A DNA stretch of 63,653 bases, taken from contig NZ_JAKSYH010000173.1 in the NCBI RefSeq assembly GCF_022829295.1, positions 1 to 63,653 on the forward strand, in the 5' to 3' direction. Both the position numbers and the translations under genes were made by a program. Numbering within the stretch: the first letter of the stretch is position 1; each line of letters opens with the position of its first letter. Of the stretch, positions 1 through 9,571 are shown piece by piece. The stretch is from Methylobacterium sp. J-088. GTDB lineage: Bacteria; Pseudomonadota; Alphaproteobacteria; Rhizobiales; Beijerinckiaceae. The notes below the pieces were generated by a model that did no database searches, was not told the DNA's origin, and saw only the letters and a list, made by a program, of their open reading frames with translations.

Positions 1-217
1 TCCGCCACGAGTGCTTCGAGCCGAAGGCGATCCGAGGTGGAGAGCGTGAAAGAGATGCCACTGCGCATCCGGCCAGACTCGCAGGATGGGCCTCAAACCG
101 AAACCCCACACGGACTCAACCGTCAGAGCTCAACCACTAGCGCCCGACCGCGCAGGCCAGCCCAACTCTTGCCCACGGCATCGGGACGGGTGATGACGAG
201 GCTGCGCCGCATCCGGG

Positions 218-610
218 TCACCGCCCGCCTCGATCTAGACGCTCGCCGGTATCGCGGCGGATGACGCCACCGCCGATCAACCGCTTGACCGGGCTAGCCT
301 TGCCGCCCGGCAACGTTCGTCGATGCGGATCGGTAATGCCCGCATGCCTGTCGCGCATTCGTTGCACCCGCGCGATTACGCCGACGTCGACCGCTGTCTT
401 GGCTGCATGACCGGGGCGGCACAGGACCTGGCAGTTCCCCAGGGAAGCATCCTCCGTCAACGCAGCTGGGACGATGTGATCGTAGTGAAATCGCCCCGCC
501 TGCAGCGCGCATGGGCAGCGACTGCCGTCCGCCAGCACGCCCTCACAGCGTCCGTCCGCGCGGGCGAGGGCGGTGCGCAGCACCGTTTTGCTGAACTCAC
601 GGCGTACCAT
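218..610 (-). CDS. HNH endonuclease-like protein
   Basis: Predicted small (130 aa) HNH-type nuclease of the sort found beside phage packaging genes. The sequence shows a His-Asp-His core (FHYDHIVPA, residues about 41-49), a downstream Asn (LGNCQ) and a final His (CRPGHAAKT), plus cysteines near residues 22, 32, 34 and 64 that could hold zinc. The ATG at 610 overlaps the TGA of the upstream gene (TGATG), which suggests translational coupling; a GTG one codon earlier is possible. The C-terminus is Arg-rich and not recognisable. HNH proteins often assist terminase, but this is inference: terminase lies 1.6 kb upstream on the same strand. The HNH assignment is fairly safe, the role is not. Confidence 0.65.
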   Translation of the reverse strand: MVRREFSKTVLRTALARADGRCEGVLADGSRCPCALQAGRFHYDHIVPAALTEDASLGNCQVLCRPGHAAKTAVDVGVIARVQRMRDRHAGITDPHRRTLPGGKASPVKRLIGGGVIRRDTGERLDRGGR

Positions 611-1053
611 CACGCCACCCCCGTGGCGGTTACAGCAGCCGATCCGGTCAGGTCGGCCGCGACCGCCGCGCGCTCAGGCGCCGTCTCAGCCAATCGATAA
701 GCGTGCAGCTCACGCGCGCCGAGCCCGGCACAGGCAGCGAGCCAACCGAGGAGGCCGCTATCGCCAGCTTCGCAGGCGCGGGCGGCGATAATTCCTGCCT
801 GCCCGCGCTCATCGCGAGCGACCGCGAGGACGACCGCGGGATGCTCGGCGACCGGATCGGGAGCGTCGAGCGGCTGCACCACCACGACGTAGCGCCGGCT
901 CGAATGCCCACGCCACACGCTCATGGCGAGCGGGGGCGTGCCGCGCAGGCCCGCGCTCGCGCGCAGGCGCTCCTCGCGAACTGGAGAGCGGATGGCGCGG
1001 TCCGCTTTGAGTTCGCGTAGGGCGGCAGCCCATGAGATTGTGCGGTTCGACAT
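610..1053 (-). CDS. hypothetical protein of the phage-like remnant
   Basis: Unknown 147 aa protein. The start at 1053 was chosen because its N-terminus (MSNRTISWAAALRELKADR) is matched by a second, truncated copy 1 kb upstream. A middle segment with hydrophobic strands (RRYVVVVQPLD, HPAVVLAVARDE) and an Ala-rich C-terminus are visible; there is no signal peptide or known motif. Its stop overlaps the ATG of the HNH gene, so the two are probably co-translated. It may be a small phage or plasmid accessory protein. Confidence 0.55.
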   Translation of the reverse strand: MSNRTISWAAALRELKADRAIRSPVREERLRASAGLRGTPPLAMSVWRGHSSRRYVVVVQPLDAPDPVAEHPAVVLAVARDERGQAGIIAARACEAGDSGLLGWLAACAGLGARELHAYRLAETAPERAAVAADLTGSAAVTATGVA

Positions 1054-1095
1054 AGCCGCCCTCACGCTTTGAGCGCGGAGGCGCGCGGGACGCGC
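1009..1095. repeat. imperfect direct repeat, copy A
   Basis: About 86 bp that are roughly three-quarters identical by eye to 1994-2078. On the minus strand both copies read the end of a small frame (VPRASALKA or VPRPSALAA), its TGA, then the start and first residues of a protein beginning with an SWAAA motif. Copy A is the start of the intact gene at 610-1053. Confidence 0.6.
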
Positions 1096-1928
1096 CAGCG
1101 CGCGGCTGAGCTTCCGGGCGATACCGGTCCTGGAACCACCTGGGACGGGGGCGACAAAGGATGGGTTTGGATTGATGTGTAGATGTTCACTGCAGTGCGC
1201 CTCAGGCTAGCGGCGGGACCAGCCCCGCCACTGACCTGGCCCCGCACATGGCCAGGAGAGACCTTGCGGGGCGACGTGATCGCCGGAAACTTTTTACAGC
1301 TTGCGCGAAGGCGCCTCAGTCCAACGACATGCAGGAGCTCACATCGCCGGGTGACGACTCATGACCGGCAGAGCAATTGGGATGACCCGCGCTAATGCTC
1401 TCCTCGTCGCGATCGCGCAGGTTAATTGGCCAACCACACGAGTATTACCGCTCCAATCGACCGATAAGTCCAGTCGAATTATGAGAAAACGACGGCCGCT
1501 CCCGCAATGCGAATTACCGCGGCCAGATCGCATGACCTCGATACCAATGCTTCCTGGAGAACACGTAGTGGGGTTCCTGGAGGGGAGGACTTCGAGAGAC
1601 CGATTGCGAGATGGGCTGGCGACAGGTCGAGCTGTCGGCCTCGCGGGGCCCGCGCCAGTCCGGGAGCGAGGTCGGCCCCTAAAGCGAGTCGATACGTCGG
1701 GATACTGGATCGCGCGGAGGCTGCGTGGGTTAGAAACCGCACCGATTTCGTCGGGCGAACAGCCCAATTCAAGCCTGACGGCCTTTATTATCAGCCTGTT
1801 CGACCCGCTGACTTCAGCGTGGGGGGCTGCCGAGCGCCTGGCAAGGCCGTGCGGGTCCACGCCGTCGACCGAGAGCACGACCAACGTTCATATTTGGACT
1901 GCGACCGCAGCAATCGTGATCCGACCGT
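1096..1928. other. non-coding or decayed stretch
   Basis: Overlapping open frames occur here on both strands (for example 1361-1960 plus and 1339-1884 minus), but none has recognisable motifs, a convincing ribosome site or domain-like composition. The stretch lies where portal or capsid genes would be expected downstream of the terminase. I see no supported gene. Confidence 0.4.
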
Positions 1929-2039
1929 CTACTCCTGACCCCGAGATCTCGGCAGCCTGAGCTCGCAGCTCCATCTGCTCGGTCGTTCAGCCTTGAGCGC
2001 TCGCACTGCGGCAGCCCAAGAGGCGCGGCGGGTCAACAC
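1929..2039 (-). pseudogene. truncated paralogue of the 610-1053 gene
   Basis: A GTG-initiated minus-strand frame of 36 codons begins MLTRRASWAAAVRALKAER and aligns with MSNRTISWAAALRELKADR at the start of the intact gene at 1053. Similarity stops after about 20 residues and the frame ends at 1929. The similarity includes the upstream non-coding bases, so it is a segmental duplication rather than chance. It is too short to be a functional copy. Confidence 0.6.
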
Positions 2040-2078
2040 GGTCGCCCTCACGCTGCGAGCGCGGAGGGACGCGGGACA
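1994..2078. repeat. imperfect direct repeat, copy B
   Basis: Second copy of the repeat at 1009-1095, in the same orientation and about 985 bp away. It covers the start of the truncated paralogue and its upstream bases. Together the copies bracket the unexplained 1096-1928 stretch. Confidence 0.6.
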
Positions 2079-2249
2079 TTCGGGGGTGCAGCTAGGCTGT
2101 GGGGAGCATCAACCGTGGAACTGCCCGGATGATGCCTGCAAAGAATGGCTCCGAACGGAGGATTGGATGATCGCGCAGAGGCAAGCGTACGACGCCGCCA
2201 ATGACCGCTGCTATGCCATCCAGATCTGACCGAACAAGCAGCCCCAACA

Positions 2250-3698
2250 TCAGCGACGCTCGATCTCACGCCGCACGGGATTGCGACGCCGCAAGGGCTG
2301 CGGCGGCACCGCGCGCGTCGTCAGATAATCGAGCGCCTGAGAAGTGCTATCGACCTGATCATCGTGCCGACCGTTTGGAAACGCCAGCAGCTCGGCGATG
2401 TAGTCGGCGAGCCACGGGGCTTCGGAGGGCAAATGAACCTGCCCGGCCTCGAAGCGAGCCGTCTGCGCCAACAGCCGAGCCTCCTTGTCGTAGCGTGAGC
2501 GACGCAGAATCGTCGACAAGACTCCGGTGCGACGCAGATCCTGATGCAGGGCTCGCCCCAGCTCGGTATCCTCGATCAAGGTCGCGGCCGCACTCCAATG
2601 CCGGCTTAGGCTCACAATCGCGCGCCGCAACTCCGGCGCTTCGAGCCGTTCGCGGACGACATCGAGCAGGTAGTAGTCTAACCCTATCACACCCCAGACC
2701 GTGCCCGCAGACCAGTCGCTGGCCTCACCCAAAGTCGAAGCAGTATCCCAGGATGCGACGATGCGTTCGAAGGTCTCCGGCACTTCATCATCCGTATAGG
2801 AGCGCAGCCAATCCCGGCGGATCACATTGCCCTCGGCGGGTACGGGTGCCTGTTGGTACTGCGCGCTGAACGTCAGGGCGCCGAGTTGGCGACGCAAACC
2901 TTCAAGCACGTCAAGGGGCTCGCGCTCTGGCTGAAGCACCTCGCCACGCGATCGCAAGTAGATGTCATCTACCCCGTCACTGAGACAGAACCCCTCGTCC
3001 CGGACGGCGATCGCGGGAAGCTCAACGACCTCCCAAGCGTCTGGCTCCCGGTCCCGGAGATGCCCGCATAGATCGTCGGCATGCAAGCGCTGCATCACGA
3101 TGACTATCGCGCCTTTAGCCTTGTCGTTTAGGCGCGAGACCAGTGTGCCCTCGTAGAACTCAATCACTCGCCGACGCTCAGCTGCCGAGACCGCAGCAAG
3201 CGCCTTCATCGGATCGTCGATGAGGATGACATCAGCCCCGCGCCCGGTCAGGCCACCGCCGAGGCCGACAGCCAGTCGTCCGCCGCGAAGCGTCGTGGTG
3301 AGCTCCAGATCGCGCTGCCGGCCAGGAACGAGGACGCAGTCGGGAAATAGCTCGCGAAACCACGCGCCCTCCATCACGGTGCGCGTGTCTTGCGAAAGCT
3401 TCCTCGCGAGATCGGCCCCGTACGAGACAGCGATGATCCGTCGGCTCGGGACATGCCCCAGCAACCAGGCGGAGAATGCGACCGAGACGGTGATCGATTT
3501 CATCGAGCGCGGCGGCACGTTGATGATCAACCGCTTGATGTCGCCGCGCGCGATGCGCTTAAGCTGCCAAGCTAGATGATCGTGGTGCCAGCTGTGCTGG
3601 TAGGGCGTTCCAGGCTCGAGCACCTGGAACGTCCGATGCACGAACGCCGAGAACTCATGGCGGAGGAGTGCCCTCAAGAGGCGAGCCCGATCAACCAT
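2250..3698 (-). CDS. terL: phage terminase large subunit
   Basis: Predicted 482 aa ATPase-nuclease motor that packages phage DNA into proheads. The ATPase half has a Walker A-like NVPPRSMKSI (about residues 60-69) and a Walker B VILIDDP with Asp at about 161-162. The nuclease half carries the expected acidic positions (SWDTAST, LIEDTELG, and HDDQVDSTSQAL near the end). The open frame extends to 3884, but the ATG at 3698 follows GGAGG with six bases of spacing and just overlaps the end of the DUF5681 gene, as in phage packaging operons. Length and motifs look intact. No portal gene follows, so the module is probably orphaned. Confidence 0.9.
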   Translation of the reverse strand: MVDRARLLRALLRHEFSAFVHRTFQVLEPGTPYQHSWHHDHLAWQLKRIARGDIKRLIINVPPRSMKSITVSVAFSAWLLGHVPSRRIIAVSYGADLARKLSQDTRTVMEGAWFRELFPDCVLVPGRQRDLELTTTLRGGRLAVGLGGGLTGRGADVILIDDPMKALAAVSAAERRRVIEFYEGTLVSRLNDKAKGAIVIVMQRLHADDLCGHLRDREPDAWEVVELPAIAVRDEGFCLSDGVDDIYLRSRGEVLQPEREPLDVLEGLRRQLGALTFSAQYQQAPVPAEGNVIRRDWLRSYTDDEVPETFERIVASWDTASTLGEASDWSAGTVWGVIGLDYYLLDVVRERLEAPELRRAIVSLSRHWSAAATLIEDTELGRALHQDLRRTGVLSTILRRSRYDKEARLLAQTARFEAGQVHLPSEAPWLADYIAELLAFPNGRHDDQVDSTSQALDYLTTRAVPPQPLRRRNPVRREIERR

Positions 3699-4128
3699 CA
3701 TCGTCCTCCGCGACGCTGTTGGGCGGCTCAATATCAACAGGTCGAGCGGGGCCAAGACGCATGAAGCGGCGCAAGACCGCCTCATCATTCTCCAATCGAT
3801 CTGCTTCTGAGCTTGGCTGTGGAGTAGCTGCAGCTCTTCGTTCGATGCGATCCAAAATTTTTTCGATCGCTGCGCTGTCGCCATTCAAGGCTTTCTTTTT
3901 CAAGACCATTAACATCGCTACGAAAGCGCTGGCACGCTCGGGACCATCTTTGCTATTGATAGTAATGCTGTCTTCAAAGAATGCTTGGTGGTAATAATCA
4001 TCAATCGTATTTATATTTAGCTTGCCTTTCGGCCTCCCGCGCGGATTGCCAGATTTTCCTTTCTGAAATCGGTTTTTGCGCGGCGGATGACCGGGGCCGA
4101 CTTTTTCGTCTTGATCATCATTCATCAC
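3691..4128 (-). CDS. DUF5681 domain protein (small-terminase position)
   Basis: 145 aa protein with the DUF5681 signature near the N-terminus: NRFQKGKSGNPRGRPKG (about residues 19-35), a short basic Gly/Pro/Arg motif typical of phage genes just upstream of terL. The rest is helical and charged, with an acidic C-terminus. It overlaps the terminase start by a few bases. By position it may act as the DNA-recognition (small terminase) partner, which is inference. The local base composition is clearly richer in A+T than the rest of the window, consistent with acquisition. Confidence 0.8.
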   Translation of the reverse strand: MMNDDQDEKVGPGHPPRKNRFQKGKSGNPRGRPKGKLNINTIDDYYHQAFFEDSITINSKDGPERASAFVAMLMVLKKKALNGDSAAIEKILDRIERRAAATPQPSSEADRLENDEAVLRRFMRLGPARPVDIEPPNSVAEDDDG

Positions 4129-4540
4129 AAGTCCTCAGATATATCGACGTTGAATGAAGCTCTGACCATGGGCACAGATATCCCATTACGCCTATTTAGG
4201 GCGAGGAGCGCTTAAGACATCTTTGAAGCGCTGCCTGCGCGATGCGCTTCAGCGTTCTAAGTAGACAGAAGAACCGCAACTGAGGCTCTAACATATTCCG
4301 TCGCGGATCAATATAGCATTCTTACAAACTTTAAAGGCCTCTCACAATCCGGAATACCTGCGACACTTCAAAGCACATACCTGATTCTGCGCTGATTATT
4401 ACCGCCCCTCGAACCATTTGGCTTATGCCGAGATCTTACGATGATAACGCGCAGCCGCGTTCCGGCTGATACGCAGCTGCGCCCATAGGTCCGGCGGAGA
4501 GGCAACGGCGCCACTCCGGGTAAGTCACTCCATCGATCGG
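4129..4540. other. AT-richer intergenic stretch in phage remnant
   Basis: 412 bases between the methyltransferase end and the DUF5681 start, visibly richer in A+T (for example 4290-4440). It probably carries the promoter for the DUF5681-terL pair. On the minus strand a 33-codon open stretch without a start codon ends DLWAQLRISRNAAARYHRK at about 4430; it could be a gene fragment. No complete gene is supported. Confidence 0.4.
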
Positions 4541-6070
4541 TCAGGCAACCCGAGTGCGGATGCGGACACGCGGCGGAGGCGGTGCGGGCGAATCCTCTGG
4601 GAGGACGGCCGATGCTACAGCTTCGCGCGCTGCCGACGTGTCATTCAGCTCCCTTACGCCATGCGGCCCCTCAGCGGCTGGCTGGCCACGCGTTTGAAGC
4701 AAGTCGTCGACGGTTGCGCCGGTCTCGACGCAGACCGCCGCACGCCCGGTCATGCGCTCCCAGCGCCGGATTGCAATCTGCGCATACCGGGGCTCGATCT
4801 CGACCGCACGCACGCGGCGGCCGACCTGCTCGCCGGCCAAGATCGTGGTCCCGGAGCCTACGAACGTATCAAGTACCGTAGCCCCGAGACGCGTGACGTC
4901 CTTCAGAGCGTCGGCAACTAGTTGGACCGGCTTCACGGTCGGATGGGTAGCGAGATTTGCCAGCCGCTCAGCGCCAAAAACATTGGCCCCGGAATAGGTC
5001 CAGACATTCGACCGGTTGCGGCCGTGCCGTCCCATCTGGACGTTGTCGAGGTGACGCGCCTGTCCGACCCGGAACACGCCGATCAACTCGTGCTGGTTGC
5101 GATAGAGGCCACCCTGGCCGGCGTTGGTTTTGTTCCACACGACGAGGTTGAGGTAGGCGCCGTAGATGCTCGAGGCCGCAGCGATCATATTCTGCACATG
5201 TCGCCAATCGATACAGATGAAATGGACCGCACCCGGCGCAGAGACCCGTGCTGCGTTTCCCAACGCGGCGGATAGGAAAGTCTCGTACTCCTGCTGGTCC
5301 ATCTCCCCGGACGCGAACGCGAAATCGGCATGCTGTACCTTACCGCGCGAGCTGAGCGCGGCCTGCGCCAGGTTGTAGGGCACGTCGAGAAACGCACACT
5401 CGATCGCGGTCCCCGCCAGCAGTCGGTCTAATAATTCCGCATTGCGGGCATCGCCAACGGCGATACGATGCTCCCCGAGCTGAAACAGGTCTCCCGGGTG
5501 AAGGACGACTGGCTCTTGCAGCGATGTGGAATCGATAGGGTCGTCGACCTCATTCTGGTCGGAAAAATCGACAATCAAGGCATCGAGCTCCGCGATCTCG
5601 AAGCCCGTATCGGAAATCTCGAAGCCCGCCTCTTCGAAAAGGACGGTCAGCTCCGGGATTTGCTCGGCCAGCCGCTCGCGGTCGAGCCGCGCATCCTCAC
5701 TGATGCGATTGTCGGAGAGCAGGAACAGGCGCTTCTGAGCTTCGGATAATCCGAAGATCTGCACGATGGGTATGGCGTCAGATTGCGCGCTGACGGCCTC
5801 AACTCGCGCGTGACCGGACAGAATCACGTAGTTCTCGTCGACGACCGCCGGGGCGAGCGGACCTGTCCGCTCGATAGAGCTCCGGAGCTTCTTGATCTGC
5901 TGCTTTGGATGAACGCCGACGGCGGCTGGATTGGCTTTGAGCGTAGTGCACGGGCAGAGGCCGTATCGTGCCTCAACTCCCGGCCGTATCTCTACCCGGG
6001 GGGCGTTATCGAGCGCAAACGCGTTGGGCTGAGCTGATAAAGTCGCGAGCTTTGATGTCAGTATAGACAT
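4541..6070 (-). CDS. ParB-domain DNA methyltransferase (N4/N6, beta-class)
   Basis: 509 aa fusion of an N-terminal ParB/Srx-like domain (about 45-150; VILSGHARVEA) and a DNA methylase domain (about 200-460) of the family seen in rhizobial and phage genomes. The order is catalytic motif first (LDVPYNL, about 228-234), then HPTVKP (about 376-381), then the AdoMet motif DTFVGSGTT (about 401-409), as in beta-class adenine-N6/cytosine-N4 enzymes. The catalytic tetrad is DVPY instead of the usual DPPY. The start at 6070 follows GGAG with eight bases of spacing; the frame extends to 6124. It may modify phage DNA against host restriction. The family is certain; activity and target are not. Confidence 0.88.
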   Translation of the reverse strand: MSILTSKLATLSAQPNAFALDNAPRVEIRPGVEARYGLCPCTTLKANPAAVGVHPKQQIKKLRSSIERTGPLAPAVVDENYVILSGHARVEAVSAQSDAIPIVQIFGLSEAQKRLFLLSDNRISEDARLDRERLAEQIPELTVLFEEAGFEISDTGFEIAELDALIVDFSDQNEVDDPIDSTSLQEPVVLHPGDLFQLGEHRIAVGDARNAELLDRLLAGTAIECAFLDVPYNLAQAALSSRGKVQHADFAFASGEMDQQEYETFLSAALGNAARVSAPGAVHFICIDWRHVQNMIAAASSIYGAYLNLVVWNKTNAGQGGLYRNQHELIGVFRVGQARHLDNVQMGRHGRNRSNVWTYSGANVFGAERLANLATHPTVKPVQLVADALKDVTRLGATVLDTFVGSGTTILAGEQVGRRVRAVEIEPRYAQIAIRRWERMTGRAAVCVETGATVDDLLQTRGQPAAEGPHGVRELNDTSAAREAVASAVLPEDSPAPPPPRVRIRTRVA

Positions 6071-6993
6071 TGCAGGTCTCCACTTCGGAGACCGAAAGCA
6101 ACCCAACCGCGCAACGACCATCAACGATTCCCGCCCGCGCAGTGCACGGGTGTTCTGAGGGAAATCGTCGAAGCCGCTGCGGCATGTGGAAGGCTGCCGC
6201 CGCTGCTAGACTTTGGTGAAGCACAGCTACCGATTGCGATCGGTCGCTTGTGAGCGCTCGCCGACATGACGAGCATCAGAAAGCTAAATCCTCCCGGATG
6301 ACGTTTCAAGCGCAAAAATGACTGGAACAAAACAAGAAAACGATTTGTATTAGTAATTCTACTCAGTGCTTTGGCGCGCGAGAGCCATGAAGGATCGCTC
6401 AGTCGCCCATTCTACCGTAAATCGAACATCATCTGCGCGAAAATCCTCCCTGTATTTCTCCCTGGTGCAGCGAGCGCCAGAGCGCGTTCGCCCGGCCATT
6501 TCCCCACCTGATGGGGTCGATACGTTGCCGTTCTCGTATCGACCGACAAATTCCTACGCACGCCCAGGTGGGCTCGCCCTTCATCATCGTCGGCATGGGG
6601 CAGGCGATGGTCGCCTGGGTGAGGGCCGACGTGGATTCGGGGCAATTAGGGGCTTCCAGCTGCGAGCCCCCCGCGATGGACGAGTGCTACCAGCCTAGCC
6701 GACCCCCGGGATTCGATACGGCCACCTGGCAGCCGCGCGACGAGGCGATCCGGCAGGGCGGCACACTTGGCTACGAGCCATTCGCTCCAGGGGGGTTCGT
6801 GCTGGCTGTAATGACCGTGGGAGAGCCAGTCAGGGTTGTGATCAGCGCGTGTGGTGGCATTCCGGAGAACTGATAGGCCGCACCTCACAGCTCACAGCGC
6901 TTCCGGCGATCTTTCGATCCAGGCTTGACATGGATGACGCTGCGGGTAGCGCGTGGCGCACAGTGATGCTGGGATGAGAATGAGGCAGCAGAG
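6071..6993. other. long intergenic stretch, remnant boundary
   Basis: About 920 bases between the methyltransferase and mtnA. Bases 6290-6370 are AT-rich and may hold the minus-strand promoter. A plus-strand frame at 6511-6873 (120 codons) has a hydrophobic start but no recognisable domain and no clear ribosome site; an opposite frame at 6646-6888 is no better. This is probably the edge of the acquired segment. Confidence 0.35.
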
Positions 6994-8094
6994 TTGAACA
7001 TCGACGGCCAGCCGTACCGCACGATCTTCCCGGACCCGGACGGCGTCAGCGTCCAGGTGATCGACCAGACGCGCCTGCCCTTCGCGTTCGAACTGAAGCG
7101 CCTTGCCACACTGGACGAAGCAGCCGTGGCGATCCGCACCATGATCGTCCGCGGCGCGCCCCTGATCGGCGTCACGGCGGCCTACGGGTTGGCGCTCGCC
7201 ATGCGGGCGGATGCCTCCGCCGAGGGCCTCGAGCAGGCTGTAGCGGCGCTGGCTGCCACGCGGCCGACCGCGATCAACCTGCGCTGGGCGTTGGACCGGG
7301 TCGCCGCCAACCTGCGGCAGGTCCAGCCGGGCGAGCGCTTCGACCGCGCCTTCGCGGAGGCCGGCCGCATCGCCGAGGAGGATGTCGCGAGCTGCCGTGC
7401 GATCGGCGCCCATGGCGGCCGGATCATCGCCGACCTGTACAAGGCCAAGGGTGGCGGTCCGATCACGGTACTGACCCACTGCAACGCCGGCTGGCTCGCC
7501 ACCGTGGATTGGGGCACGGCGCTGGCGCCGGTCTACGCCGCCCACGAGCAGGGCGTGCCGGTCCACGTTCTGGTCGACGAGACCCGCCCGCGCAGCCAGG
7601 GGGCGGCGCTGACCGCGTTCGAGCTGAACGGCCACGGCGTGCCTCACACGGTGATCGCCGACAATGCCGGCGGCCATCTGATGCAGCACGGCAAAGTCGA
7701 TCTGTGCATCGTCGGCTCGGACCGGACCACGGCGCGCGGCGACGTCTGCAACAAGATCGGCACCTACCTGAAGGCGCTGGCTGCCCACGATACCGGCGTG
7801 CCGTTCTACGCGGCGCTGCCTTTCTCGACGATCGATTGGACGCTGCAGGATGGCGTGAAAGAGATCCTGATCGAGGAGCGCGACGGACGCGAGGTCACCC
7901 ACATGACCGGCCGGCTCGCGGATGGCGGCTTCGCCACGATCGAGGTGGTCTCGCCGGGCAGTCCCGTGGCCAACCCGGCCTTCGACGTGACGCCAGCGCG
8001 GCTGGTAACCGGCATCATCACCGAGCGCGGCGTGTGCGAGGCCAGCGCCGAAGGGCTGTACGGGCTCTATCCGGAGCGCCGAAGGGCGGCGTGA
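6994..8094 (+). CDS. mtnA: methylthioribose-1-phosphate isomerase
   Basis: 366 aa enzyme of methionine salvage that converts 5-methylthioribose-1-phosphate to 5-methylthioribulose-1-phosphate in the cytoplasm. It has the family signatures [10 protein letters not shown] (51-60), HCNAGWLAT with the catalytic Cys at 163, and [17 protein letters not shown] with the catalytic Asp at 243. Full family length. The start is TTG at 6994, preceded by TGAGG at eight bases; a 7-codon mini-frame (6974-6997) ends with a TGA overlapping this TTG. It stands alone: no other mtn gene is nearby. Confidence 0.95.
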   Translation: MNIDGQPYRTIFPDPDGVSVQVIDQTRLPFAFELKRLATLDEAAVAIRTMIVRGAPLIGVTAAYGLALAMRADASAEGLEQAVAALAATRPTAINLRWALDRVAANLRQVQPGERFDRAFAEAGRIAEEDVASCRAIGAHGGRIIADLYKAKGGGPITVLTHCNAGWLATVDWGTALAPVYAAHEQGVPVHVLVDETRPRSQGAALTAFELNGHGVPHTVIADNAGGHLMQHGKVDLCIVGSDRTTARGDVCNKIGTYLKALAAHDTGVPFYAALPFSTIDWTLQDGVKEILIEERDGREVTHMTGRLADGGFATIEVVSPGSPVANPAFDVTPARLVTGIITERGVCEASAEGLYGLYPERRRAA

Positions 8095-8644
8095 GCGGCT
8101 TCTCCCATGAACTCACGGGCGGCCGAGCGCCGTGGACAGATCCCGGTTGAACAGCGAGTACCTTCTCGATCGCCGATCCAAGGCACGCCCGCTCTGGGTT
8201 ACAACAGCAAGCTCGCATGACTGGTCACCGACCTGATGCTGGCCCGCTCCATGCCGCAACACCTCCTCAAGCGAGATTGTTGATGCGGCCGATCCTGGTC
8301 CCACCAGCGAAATGGCGAGCTGCCGGCTCCCGAACACGGCCGCCAAGCGGAGCGGCGCCTTCTTCGAGCGGATCCGCCACGCGATCTTCTAGGGCGCTTT
8401 CCTGAAGCCGTTCGGCATGCCGCAGGATGTCGAGCAGCAGGCCGGGAACCGGATCGGCCTCGACGGCGGACGCGCGATCCCTTTCCAGGCTTCGGGGAAC
8501 GCACCAAAAGCTGCGCTGCTACGCCGAGGCGAAATCGTCTCCTGAGGTGCAGAACCTCGTCCGGTGGGGGCTCGGAGCCGCCGCCATGGCGAACCGGGCC
8601 TGATCCGACGTTTCGACCGGGGCAGGGCGCCCATGAAAGGGCTT
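8095..8644. other. intergenic stretch without supported gene
   Basis: About 550 bases between the 3' ends of mtnA and the LysR gene. Short frames exist on both strands but stop often and show no domain-like sequence. It may contain a decayed gene; I recognise none. Confidence 0.4.
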
Positions 8645-9571
8645 TCAGGATGAGCCCCTGCTGGGCCCGGTCTCCACCGCCGCCCCGGCCTCGCTCGACC
8701 GATAAACCTGCTTGAGGAAAGCGATGAACGCCCGGGTCTTGGCCGGCACGAACGCCCGGCTCGGATAGACCGCGAAGATGCCCGCCGAGGCCGCCGCCGT
8801 GTAGGCCGGTAGCACCACCTCCAGCGAGCCGTCGCGCAGCGCCGCGTGGACGTCCCAGGTGGACCGCAGCGCGATCCCGAGGCCGCCGAGCACCGCCTCC
8901 CGCACCACCTCGTTGGAATGGGTCCGCAGGGGGCCGGACGCACCCACCGTGCAGGGCCCCTCCGGCCCGACCAGCCGCCACGGGTTCTGGTTCTCCGTGG
9001 CGAGGCAGACATGCCCGCGCAGTTCATCGAGGGTCTTCGGCCGCCCCGCAGCGTCGAGGTAACCCGGCCGTGCGCACAAAACCCGGCGCACCGGGGCGAG
9101 CCGGACCGCCGTGAGCCCGGAACTTTCCAGCGCGCCGACCCGGATCGCGAGGTCGTAGCCGCGCTCCACGATCGATTCGAAATCGTCGCTCAGCTCCAAG
9201 TTGAGCACGAGGTCGGGGTGCAGGGGGAAGAAGGCCCGCAGATGCGGGACGATGTGCAGCCGCCCGAAGGAACTCGGCGCCGTCACCCGCAAGGTCCCCC
9301 GAGCCCTGCTCGCGTTCTGCGACACGAGGCTTTCGGCCTCCGCGATCGCATCGACGATCGGGGCGATCCGCTGGAAGAACGCCTCCCCGACATCGGTCGG
9401 GGCGACGCGGCGGGTGGTCCGGTGCAGCAGGCGCACGGAGAGCCGCTCCTCCAGGCGCTTCAGCCGCTTTGATACCACCGCTACCGACAGACCGAGCTCC
9501 GACCCGACTTGGGTCAGGCTGCCGGTGCGGACCACACGGGCGAAGATCTCAAGGTCGCTCTGATCGTGCAT
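8645..9571 (-). CDS. LysR-family transcriptional regulator
   Basis: 308 aa regulator. The N-terminal winged helix-turn-helix (about 1-60) shows FARVVRTGSLTQVGSELGLS and RLKRLEERLSVRLLHRTTR, followed by a LysR substrate-binding domain (about 85-295). The start MHDQSDLEIF at 9571 is typical of the family; the frame extends to 9595. It is divergent from malate synthase G with about 140 bases between starts, the classic LysR arrangement, so it may control that gene. The inducer is unknown. Confidence 0.9.
   Translation of the reverse strand: MHDQSDLEIFARVVRTGSLTQVGSELGLSVAVVSKRLKRLEERLSVRLLHRTTRRVAPTDVGEAFFQRIAPIVDAIAEAESLVSQNASRARGTLRVTAPSSFGRLHIVPHLRAFFPLHPDLVLNLELSDDFESIVERGYDLAIRVGALESSGLTAVRLAPVRRVLCARPGYLDAAGRPKTLDELRGHVCLATENQNPWRLVGPEGPCTVGASGPLRTHSNEVVREAVLGGLGIALRSTWDVHAALRDGSLEVVLPAYTAAASAGIFAVYPSRAFVPAKTRAFIAFLKQVYRSSEAGAAVETGPSRGSS

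Noticed and set aside
1361..1960. 199-codon plus-strand frame in the phage remnant
   Set aside because: Competing frames on both strands are equally long, none is domain-like, and its 3' end overlaps the minus-strand truncated paralogue, which has real similarity.
4389..4520. small helix-turn-helix-like gene on the minus strand
   Set aside because: The open stretch has no start codon and is only 33 codons long; it could be a fragment but cannot be supported.
6511..6873. 120-codon frame between methyltransferase and mtnA
   Set aside because: No ribosome site, no recognisable family, and an opposite frame is equally plausible; left as unassigned.
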